From the NCBI GenBank assembly GCA_023251075.1, contig JAHEZM010000029.1:1-47126 (forward strand): 47,126 nucleotides of DNA, read 5' to 3'. Shown one piece after another: positions 26,017 through 33,180 of this stretch. Both the position numbers and the translations under genes were made by a program. How positions within the stretch are numbered: position 1 is the stretch's first letter; every line of letters starts with the position of its first letter. This stretch comes from Flavobacteriales bacterium. GTDB taxonomy: Bacteria > Bacteroidota > Bacteroidia > Flavobacteriales_C > GCA-002722245. The notes below the pieces were generated by a model. It did not search any database. It worked only from the letters and a program-made list of their open reading frames with translations, and was not told the origin of the DNA.

Positions 26017-27562
26017 GATTTTGATTTTTTGGAATAAATAAAACAAATGTGCTACCTTCTCCTAACTGACTTTTCACTTGAATTTCGCCTTGATGTTGAT
26101 CGACAATCGCCTTCACATAACTCAATCCTAAACCAAAACCTTTTACATCATGTAAATTGCCAGTATGAACCCGATATAATTTTTCAAATATTTTTTTCTG
26201 ATCATCTTTGGCGATACCAATTCCATTATCGCTGATTGAAATAGCCATTCCCGATTCTACATTTTTAGTAGAAATATGAATGATTGGTTTTTCTTTAGAG
26301 TACTTAATCGCATTATCAATTAAGTTAGAAATAGCATTAGCAAAATGCACTCTGTCGGCCTCCAACATGGAGTCTTCTGCTTTATAATCTACCATAACCT
26401 GACCTTCACAAGCTTCCAATTGCACTTCATATCGCGCCACCACACTTTGTATAATTTGGTGTATATCCAATTCTATTTTTTGCAATTTAAAATCAGGGCG
26501 ATCCCATACGGCCGATTGCAAAACATTTTCTACCAATGTGCCCAATCTTTTGTTTTCTTCATTAATTACATCAACATAGTGCTCTAATCTTTCTTCATTT
26601 TTAGGAATATCGCGATCTTTCAAAACTTCACAAGCCAAAGAAATGGTAGAAATAGGTGTTTTTAATTCGTGTGTCATATTGTTAATAAAATCATTCTTCA
26701 CAATTGCCAGTTTCTTTTGTTGGAGAATAACATTCAAACTATACCAAAAAACAAAAACGATAGTAGCAATGAATAAAATAGATATAGCCACCACACCACT
26801 CATCGATTGCAATAAAAATCCTTTTTCACGTGGAAAATAAATACTTAAATAACTTGGGTAAAGAGAGAACTCACCCGGGAACATTTTAATTTTGTATATA
26901 CTTTGAATAAGTTCTTTATCTACTGCGTCTTTTTCTTTCAATAAAACTCCATCCACTTTAGATACCACACCAAAATTTACTGCAGTTGAAATTCCAACTC
27001 TATTCAATTCCTCTTCTAGTAACAAACGAACAATTTCCGGATCAATTCTATCTTCCACCCGCAAATTCTGCATATTCATTAAATCATTAATAATTTCACT
27101 CACCATGGATGCCTTTTGACCAGCATTGTTAGGGAAATCAACTTTATGCGTTTTATTGATTTGCGCATATTGTCGGTCATTGAAACACTGCTTTAAAATT
27201 TCCTTGCGATCTCTTCTGATGGTTTGCCCGTCGGCAGTAACATAATATGAAATTCCCTCTTTTTTGGTGTTGACATTTGTAAGATTAAAACAACAGGAAT
27301 CACCTGGAGCCGTAATATCAATAAGGAGTGCCGACATATCTGCCGGAACTCTTCCATTCAAATTATGATTTTTGATGTAGTTCGCTGCCTCAATTTTTTC
27401 GATATTATATACCACTGTATGCAGTACGCTTCCTACATTTTCTCCAAACTGTTGTTCTTTAATTTCAATGGCCGATTGTACCCAATAAAATTGAATTGCT
27501 GTGAGGCCCACGAGGGCAACAGTCATAATTAACACCAACGTTTTTATGTATCTAATTTTCAC
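25997..27562 (-). CDS. rprX: RprX-like sensor histidine kinase, GTG start
   Basis: A 521-residue membrane kinase. Transmembrane helices at about 7-29 and 255-277 enclose a periplasmic sensor of some 225 residues. The dimerisation/phosphoacceptor helix carries His298 in NNMTHELKTPIST. The ATPase domain has NLIDNAIKYS (N box), ISDNGIGIA (G1) and GFGLGLSYV (G2). The opening QFYWVQSAIEIKEQQFGENV resembles the RprX group. The start codon is GTG at 27560-27562. The sensor contains a CC pair (residues 90-91). The ligand is not known. Confidence 0.87.
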   Translation of the reverse strand: MKIRYIKTLVLIMTVALVGLTAIQFYWVQSAIEIKEQQFGENVGSVLHTVVYNIEKIEAANYIKNHNLNGRVPADMSALLIDITAPGDSCCFNLTNVNTKKEGISYYVTADGQTIRRDRKEILKQCFNDRQYAQINKTHKVDFPNNAGQKASMVSEIINDLMNMQNLRVEDRIDPEIVRLLLEEELNRVGISTAVNFGVVSKVDGVLLKEKDAVDKELIQSIYKIKMFPGEFSLYPSYLSIYFPREKGFLLQSMSGVVAISILFIATIVFVFWYSLNVILQQKKLAIVKNDFINNMTHELKTPISTISLACEVLKDRDIPKNEERLEHYVDVINEENKRLGTLVENVLQSAVWDRPDFKLQKIELDIHQIIQSVVARYEVQLEACEGQVMVDYKAEDSMLEADRVHFANAISNLIDNAIKYSKEKPIIHISTKNVESGMAISISDNGIGIAKDDQKKIFEKLYRVHTGNLHDVKGFGLGLSYVKAIVDQHQGEIQVKSQLGEGSTFVLFIPKNQNHEHRKN

Positions 27563-27680
27563 AGTTTAAAGCAATGGAAGTAAATGTAGTTGAAAGCTAT
27601 AAAGGAATAAAGAAGTTAACAATTATTAGGAAAAGAATTATTGAACAAAATGAATACTTTGTATACTTTAAAAACGCAGC

Positions 27681-27710
27681 ATAAAAAAGGGCGAGTATCA
27701 ACTCGCCCTT
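27681..27710 (-). terminator. Rho-independent terminator after the 91-aa gene
   Basis: A perfect 10-bp stem (AAGGGCGAGT / ACTCGCCCTT) with a 4-nt loop is followed by TTTTTTAT on the minus strand, 30 bp downstream of the stop codon at 27740. Confidence 0.85.
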
Positions 27711-27739
27711 CCAATATAATTTTTTATTCTATTTCATTA

Positions 27740-28015
27740 TTAGTTTAAATACTCTACAGCAACAATATCCTCTTTTTTTACAAGGTGTTTTAATCGGCGA
27801 ATAGCTTCAATTAATAATGCAGGGTTATCGTTACTTATTTTTCTCATTTCGCTCGAATCAGCGAAATAATAATCCATTTTTTTCTTATTAGAATTATACA
27901 CTGCCCAAACAGTTCCAAATACTTTCATTCCGTTTTTGAATTCTATCCGTGGGTAACGGTGCTGGTAGTTTAAATTAAAGTCTTCCATACGCAGTGATTT
28001 AAGTTTATAAAACAT
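27740..28015 (-). CDS. Small uncharacterised protein
   Basis: A 91-residue soluble protein that I do not recognise. It is basic, with aromatic-rich stretches (FNLNYQHRYPRIEF and VFGTVWAVYNSNKKKMDYYF) that suggest a small beta-sheet followed by a C-terminal helix (NPALLIEAIRRLKHLVKKEDI). A second in-frame ATG nine codons in (27988) is an equally possible start. It is followed by a strong terminator, which supports it as a real gene. No membrane segment or signal peptide. Confidence 0.7.
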   Translation of the reverse strand: MFYKLKSLRMEDFNLNYQHRYPRIEFKNGMKVFGTVWAVYNSNKKKMDYYFADSSEMRKISNDNPALLIEAIRRLKHLVKKEDIVAVEYLN

Positions 28016-28136
28016 GCCGGAGATGATATAGCAACTACTATGCTAATTTAACGCAGAAGTGTTAGATCAGTTGTGTATTGCAACTGTGTATTTACTAACA
28101 AAAAAAGGAAGGGTGTTGATAACCTTTGTTCAAAAA

Positions 28137-28529
28137 TTATCGATCTAAAATGTTTTTAATATTTGGCTTAAAGTAATTGGGGCCTTTCATTACTTTTCCA
28201 TCTTCGCGATAGATAGGTTTTCCATCGGCACCCAACTTCGACATATTACTTCTTTGAATCTCGTCAAAGACTTCTTCTATTTTGTATTGTAATCCATGTT
28301 TAAGCATAGTACCAAACAAAATATACAATTGATCTCCTAATGCATCGGCAATTTCAACCAAATCTCCTTGATTGGCCGCATCTAAATATTCTTCATTCTC
28401 CTCCTTGATCAAATCGAATCGAAGTTGAATTTCTTCTTTGGTTAATTGTGTGGTAGGTTCTTCGTTGTTTTGAATTCCAAAAGCTTCGTGGAATTCTTTT
28501 ACCTTATTTATTTTATTCAATAAACTCAT
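28137..28529 (-). CDS. MazG-like nucleotide pyrophosphohydrolase
   Basis: A 130-residue all-alpha NTP-PPase. The metal-binding motif EExxE-x(n)-ExxD is seen as IKEENEEYLDAANQGDLVEIADALGD (Glu residues in EENEEY, and EIADALGD). The C-terminal GADGKPIYREDGKVMKGPNYFKP is shared with phosphoribosyl-ATP pyrophosphohydrolase-like proteins of phage and Bacteroidota. It would hydrolyse nucleoside triphosphates to monophosphates, either as house-cleaning or as nucleotide-pool control. It starts 19 bp after the stop of the 124-aa gene, so they probably form a two-gene operon. Confidence 0.87.
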   Translation of the reverse strand: MSLLNKINKVKEFHEAFGIQNNEEPTTQLTKEEIQLRFDLIKEENEEYLDAANQGDLVEIADALGDQLYILFGTMLKHGLQYKIEEVFDEIQRSNMSKLGADGKPIYREDGKVMKGPNYFKPNIKNILDR

Positions 28530-28548
28530 AACCGTAAAATAAATATTG

Positions 28549-28923
28549 TTACTTACCCAGTTCTATTCCTTTCAATTTTGCCGGAACAGTTTCCATATCA
28601 AAGAAAAATCCTTCAGCGAATCCAACTTCCCAAATATCTTTATCACCTATTAACTCTATTTCTATCACTTGCTCTTCAGGCGTTTTATCATGATCAAATG
28701 AAAAAATAAGAGAATTTGACACAATTACTTCTTCTTTAAAATTATCTCCCTCTACCGTAATTATCTTGCAGTTAGGAATCTCAAATGTTTCTTGATTTCC
28801 TTCCCCATCAAAAAGATTAAGAGGAAAAACAGCTACATCACTTACTGTTATTTTAGTAACCGGAACTTCCGGATTTGAAGAAAAGGAATGTTCTCCTGAA
28901 TTGATTGAAATTTTTGCTTGCAC
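28549..28923 (-). CDS. Uncharacterised protein, GTG start
   Basis: A 124-residue acidic protein that I do not recognise. It has no membrane helix or signal peptide and alternates hydrophobic and polar residues, consistent with beta-structure (for example CKIITVEGDNFKEEVIVS). The start is GTG at 28921-28923. A perfect TATCTTTG -7 element lies 13 nt upstream. It is the first gene of a probable pair with the MazG-like gene. Not assigned a function. Confidence 0.7.
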   Translation of the reverse strand: MQAKISINSGEHSFSSNPEVPVTKITVSDVAVFPLNLFDGEGNQETFEIPNCKIITVEGDNFKEEVIVSNSLIFSFDHDKTPEEQVIEIELIGDKDIWEVGFAEGFFFDMETVPAKLKGIELGK

Positions 28924-28936
28924 GGTTCTTTTTTTT

Positions 28937-28944
28937 CAAAGATA
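28937..28944 (-). promoter_or_regulatory. -7 promoter element TATCTTTG of the 124-aa gene
   Basis: Exact match to TAnnTTTG on the minus strand, 13 nt before the GTG start codon. Confidence 0.5.
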
Positions 28945-28952
28945 GCAGAAAC

Positions 28953-28981
28953 AAAAAAAGCGGCAAGAAAACTTGCCGCTT
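28953..28981 (-). terminator. Rho-independent terminator of the large secreted protein gene
   Basis: A 10-bp stem (AAGCGGCAAG / CTTGCCGCTT) with a 4-nt loop is followed by a T-run on the minus strand, 18 bp after the stop at 29000. Confidence 0.85.
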
Positions 28982-28999
28982 ATTCTGTATTTAATTTGA

Positions 29000-31900
29000 T
29001 TAGTCGCGAATTAACTGAACAAACCCTGTCTGTTCATATTCAGCCATACTAGAATCTTTATAACGCACTACCCAATAGTAAACCCCTGGAGAAGCAGGTA
29101 GTCCCTGGAAATTGCCATCCCACACCGGCAGTAAATTTTTGGATTGAAAAACTCTGATTCCCCATCTGTCATACACAATGAAATCTACCGAAAGAATATT
29201 ATCCATAAAGCCCTTGTAATTTCCATCCCAAATGGAATCCATTTGATCATGACACACTTTAAATAAATCGTTGTATCCATCATTATTCGGGGTCATTACA
29301 TTCGGGAAACACAATTTAGTTGGTTTACAATAATTTGTTATCACCGCTGTATCTTTTGCTACGCAATTGAAGTTATTGGTCACTGTTACTATAAGATTTC
29401 CAGGTACAGTTAATATGCCTTTAACACCTAACTGACCGGTTGACCAAGTAATAGTTTTATAATTATTTGGTAGCGTAAATGAATATTTTTCATGTCCTAC
29501 AAAACATACTGAAGTATCTGGACCAACATCAACAACCGGTAAAGCATGCACTGCTGCCGATACCGTATCACCTCCAATACAACCTCTGCCATCCATTACT
29601 AAAACACCATATAATCCACTTCCAGTTACAGTTAAAGTAGATGTAGAAGAAATTCCACCATACCATTGATAAGTAACAGGAGCTGAAAAAGGACCATATT
29701 TAGCGGCATCCAAAACTACTGTTTGATCGGCACAAAAATCTTTTGGCCCACCCAAATCAACATGTAAGGTATCACCCATACTCACAAAAGCAAAAGCAGT
29801 GTCTTTACAACCATTAGCATCGGTTACCAATACCCAATATTGTGTATTTGGAACACTCACATTTAAAGTGGCAGTCGTTGCTCCTGTATTCCATTCATAT
29901 TGCGACCAGGAAGGAGGAGAAGGAATTAAAATGATGCCTGAACCACCTGGGCAAACACTGGTATCTTGTAAACTAACCACAGGCAGGAGATTAATAATAA
30001 TGATATCGGTAGCTGAATTAGTACAAGTAGTGGTTGGATCGGTATAAGTATAAGTAATTGTATCTGGTGAAGCACCTAACATTGGATCAAAAGTATTAGC
30101 AGAAACACCATTTCCACTGTAGGTTCCTCCCACCGGAGAGCCACCAGTTAAAGCAAATGGAGCCAAATCAATACAAACACTACTATTTGGTAATGTTAAA
30201 GTTACCGTAGGAAGTGGATTAACTTTAATAGTATCGGTTGCCGAATTTTTACAAGTAAATGCATCGGTATATTCATAAGTAATTGTTTTTGTTCCAGCAG
30301 TAGCTGAAGAAGGAGAGAATATTCCACCACTTACACCCGGACCAGAATAGGTTCCACCCAAAGGAGAACCACCAGATAAAGCAAAAGCCGGAGCATCAAT
30401 ACATATAGTCGCCACAGGAATATCCAAAGTAACTACAGGTAAATCATGAACATTTAAAGTAGCATGAGCTGAATCGGTACAACCAGAAGCCGTTAAGGTA
30501 TAAGTCAATTGTTTTGCTCCTGCGCCACCTGCATTTGCAGGATCAAAATTTCCACCGGAAACACCCGGGCCAGAATAGGTTCCGCCAGATGGAGAACCGC
30601 CACTTAAAGCAAAGGCTGCCTCATTAATACAGGCATCAGCATCAGCCAATACAAAAGTAACAACAGGTAAAGGAGTAATTGTTAAATGAGCTGTGTCACT
30701 ACCCGTACAACCATTTAAGGTTACCGTAACAGTATATTTTCCAGCAGTAGAGGTTAATAATGTTTGTGAAGATCCGGTGATTGCACCAGGGCCCACCCAT
30801 GAATAAGGATTATAACCGGCACCCGCATCGAAAGTCCATGCAGGATCACCAAAACATTGAGTGTGATCAGCAACATTAGGTGTAGGGGCTGCTTTAACAT
30901 TAAAAGATTGTTCAGAGTACTGAGTACAGCCACCACCAGGTAAGGGGTTTAAAGTATATCTCACCGTGAATGCACCTGCGGTATTCGACTTGAAAGTTGT
31001 TCCTGTAATCGATCCGCCAACTCCCGACACGATAGACCAATTTCCTGTTCCTTGAGCAACGTAAGCAGATAAATCTAAATTATCACCCGGACAAATATCA
31101 CCAATCGGATTCGTAGATACTGGAGGACAACAAACCGTAACTGTGATAGTAACAGAGTCGGTAGTCATACACGGAGGATTGCCATAATATACTTTTACAG
31201 GCCAGGGCCCAGCACCCGATCCTGCACCAGGATCAAACATCCCTGAATTATTTACAAACCCTGAAGGAGATGAAGACCAAACTCCTCCTGGAGGAGCTGC
31301 TACAATTTGAAATGCAGCATCGTTATCGCATACATTAAGTGATGCGGGATCGGTAATAACACCCACCTGGCTACCAGCACCACCAGAATTAATAAACATT
31401 TGAGGTAAGCCAGAACTTACTGTAGTATTGGTTGCAAAACCATTAAAATTATAACCAATAGAACCCAAAGTAAGGTTATTTGGATCATCAATCACTGCTA
31501 ATGAACTGCTATTTTCGGCATGATGCTTACCTACATATAGTTTACCATCTTTACCACGTTCGATATCTCCCCAGAAATGACCGGTATTTTCTACTGTTTG
31601 TACCGTTGCTGTACTTAAAATATATCTTTTCATTTTTGCAGCATTTGCACCATTGTAATAAAGAATATTACCATCTGGAGAAAATTCACAACCATACCAT
31701 CCTGAAGTAACATCGGCAGAAACCATGTTACTTAAAACTCCCGTGGACGCATTAAAATCATAGATATATGCACCTGCACCACCAGCACCTGAATTTTGCA
31801 TACAAAAAGCAATTTTTTTTCCATCAGGTGTAAAGTCCATAGATCCCCTGGTATTATTCACTGAATTCACCAAATTTGGGGTTATTGTAGTAGTTACAGG

Positions 31901-32572
31901 AGCGCCGAAACCAGCAGAAGTCAAAGGATAAGCGTAAAAATTTTGACCAGATCGAGCATGAACCACAATCCATGTTGTATCGCCACAAGGAGATCCATAA
32001 GCAGCCATTGCTTCCGACATCATAGGATTACCCGCATCCACCAATTTATCTATTTGACCTGCAACCAAATTACCTTTTGGGGAAGGTACAGTACCATTTC
32101 CAGGCAGTGTCATATCTAAGATAGAGTACCTAAAGCCATTCACATTATTACTTACTGTTTCACCCACAGTTAAAATATAAAACCTTGTAGTACTGCCTGG
32201 TTCATTTACAACCAAAACACCATTAATACTACTTCCGGAAATAGTTGCTGGTTCATTTGGCCCAGTGAGTTTTCCTGCACCGTTAGTTGGACTGGTATAA
32301 GCAGCCAATGCCGGCATTAATGCATTTCCTTTATCAAAAACCTCAATACCATCAGTATAAAATTTCACATTTCCACTACCATCACTCAACACACTTATCG
32401 CTTCATAAAAACCTTTAATTCCATTGTTTTTTTGTACCGGAGAATTACCAGGGCCAGTAAAACTCAAACCATTATTACCACCCCATAAGCCACCAAAATA
32501 CCAAACTTCTGTTTGGGCAATAGTTACCATTGTTAGCAAAGAGAAAAGCAAAGTAAATCGCAACGATTTCAT
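29000..32572 (-). CDS. Large secreted adhesin-like protein with type B T9SS (CHU_C) domain
   Basis: A 1190-residue protein beginning with a signal peptide (MKSLRFTLLFSLLTMVTIAQ); this ATG at 32572 is preferred to one 23 codons upstream. Residues about 20-400 form a propeller-like region with DFTPDGKKIAF and EFSPDGNILYY repeats. Several PKD/Ig-like modules follow, including three near-identical copies with the GGTYSGPGVSGG motif. The last 100 residues (CFPNVMTPNNDGYNDLFKV, then VYDRWGIRVFQS, WDGNFQG, GVYYWVVRY and VQLIRD) are the gliding-motility-associated CHU_C domain, a type B type IX secretion signal. It is probably surface-exposed or released. Role in adhesion or motility is inferred. Confidence 0.88.
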   Translation of the reverse strand: MKSLRFTLLFSLLTMVTIAQTEVWYFGGLWGGNNGLSFTGPGNSPVQKNNGIKGFYEAISVLSDGSGNVKFYTDGIEVFDKGNALMPALAAYTSPTNGAGKLTGPNEPATISGSSINGVLVVNEPGSTTRFYILTVGETVSNNVNGFRYSILDMTLPGNGTVPSPKGNLVAGQIDKLVDAGNPMMSEAMAAYGSPCGDTTWIVVHARSGQNFYAYPLTSAGFGAPVTTTITPNLVNSVNNTRGSMDFTPDGKKIAFCMQNSGAGGAGAYIYDFNASTGVLSNMVSADVTSGWYGCEFSPDGNILYYNGANAAKMKRYILSTATVQTVENTGHFWGDIERGKDGKLYVGKHHAENSSSLAVIDDPNNLTLGSIGYNFNGFATNTTVSSGLPQMFINSGGAGSQVGVITDPASLNVCDNDAAFQIVAAPPGGVWSSSPSGFVNNSGMFDPGAGSGAGPWPVKVYYGNPPCMTTDSVTITVTVCCPPVSTNPIGDICPGDNLDLSAYVAQGTGNWSIVSGVGGSITGTTFKSNTAGAFTVRYTLNPLPGGGCTQYSEQSFNVKAAPTPNVADHTQCFGDPAWTFDAGAGYNPYSWVGPGAITGSSQTLLTSTAGKYTVTVTLNGCTGSDTAHLTITPLPVVTFVLADADACINEAAFALSGGSPSGGTYSGPGVSGGNFDPANAGGAGAKQLTYTLTASGCTDSAHATLNVHDLPVVTLDIPVATICIDAPAFALSGGSPLGGTYSGPGVSGGIFSPSSATAGTKTITYEYTDAFTCKNSATDTIKVNPLPTVTLTLPNSSVCIDLAPFALTGGSPVGGTYSGNGVSANTFDPMLGASPDTITYTYTDPTTTCTNSATDIIIINLLPVVSLQDTSVCPGGSGIILIPSPPSWSQYEWNTGATTATLNVSVPNTQYWVLVTDANGCKDTAFAFVSMGDTLHVDLGGPKDFCADQTVVLDAAKYGPFSAPVTYQWYGGISSTSTLTVTGSGLYGVLVMDGRGCIGGDTVSAAVHALPVVDVGPDTSVCFVGHEKYSFTLPNNYKTITWSTGQLGVKGILTVPGNLIVTVTNNFNCVAKDTAVITNYCKPTKLCFPNVMTPNNDGYNDLFKVCHDQMDSIWDGNYKGFMDNILSVDFIVYDRWGIRVFQSKNLLPVWDGNFQGLPASPGVYYWVVRYKDSSMAEYEQTGFVQLIRD
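29975..30660 (-). repeat. Three tandem Ig-like repeat units within the large secreted protein
   Basis: Three consecutive copies of about 75 residues (roughly 225-235 bp) each carry CI(N/D)xxxFAL(S/T)GGSPxGGTYSG and end with a threonine-rich strand. The cysteine positions are conserved in every copy. Their similarity suggests recent internal duplication. Boundaries are approximate. Confidence 0.75.
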
Positions 32573-32780
32573 ACAATTAAATTTGAGAAAATATTTAGAA
32601 ACACTCCATACCCGCATAATAGAACAAAACCGCAACACCAAATGTTACAAGAACAAAGCAATACAATTAAATTCGACCCAATCAGTAACAACCAAGACTT
32701 AAAAAAAGCCAATCGTTGCCCAAAAGTAAAAAATATTTTGCTACAAGAAATTAAAATCGGGCCGTTTCCAAAGAGTTTCT

Positions 32781-32788
32781 TACATTTG
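32781..32788 (+). promoter_or_regulatory. -7 promoter element TACATTTG of the 104-aa gene
   Basis: Exact match to TAnnTTTG on the plus strand, 24 nt before the ATG at 32813. This supports the start at 32813 rather than an earlier in-frame one at 32642. Confidence 0.5.
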
Positions 32789-32812
32789 CAGCGATTCAAT
32801 AAAAAGTTAAAT

Positions 32813-33127
32813 ATGAAAGATCCAAAAGCCATTCAATTGCTAGATGAATTAATTAAATCGTCTGAGCAAAATTTTGATGTAGCTAATATCGCTACGAAGC
32901 TTACAGAAATAAGAACCTTTGCTTTGAAGGAAGAAGACCCATTGGTGGTAAAACTGCTTCGATTATCAAAAGAATATATCGAACAAAACAATGAATTCGA
33001 TTTAGTTTTTGAAGGTCCGGAAGAAGAGGAAAACAAATTCATTTACTTCTTAAACTTGATCAAAGGATCAGAAAATAAATACAATCGTGAAGAATTAGCC
33101 GAAATCAGAAATTTATTGATGGCTTAA
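32813..33127 (+). CDS. Small acidic helical protein
   Basis: A 104-residue protein beginning MKDPKAIQLLDELIKSSEQ. It is acidic, without membrane segments, and predicted to be mostly helical (for example DPLVVKLLRLSKEYIEQN). The strongly acidic stretch EGPEEEENKF is notable. I do not recognise a family. The open frame extends upstream to 32642, but the preceding sequence is unlike a protein and contains the promoter element. It is followed by a perfect 15-bp terminator hairpin, which supports it as a gene. Confidence 0.75.
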   Translation: MKDPKAIQLLDELIKSSEQNFDVANIATKLTEIRTFALKEEDPLVVKLLRLSKEYIEQNNEFDLVFEGPEEEENKFIYFLNLIKGSENKYNREELAEIRNLLMA

Positions 33128-33141
33128 CAATAAAGTAACCA

Positions 33142-33177
33142 AAAAAGCCCCTTGATCAGCAAATCAAGGGGCTTTTT
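33142..33177. terminator. Bidirectional 15-bp perfect terminator hairpin
   Basis: AAAAAGCCCCTTGAT pairs perfectly with ATCAAGGGGCTTTTT across a 6-nt loop. With A-run on one side and T-run on the other, it works in both directions between the convergent 104-aa gene and the 922-aa sensor gene. Confidence 0.9.
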
Positions 33178-33180
33178 AAT

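Noticed and set aside
32642-32812. N-terminal extension of the 104-aa protein
   Set aside because: The extra residues look non-coding, and an exact TACATTTG promoter element lies inside this stretch.
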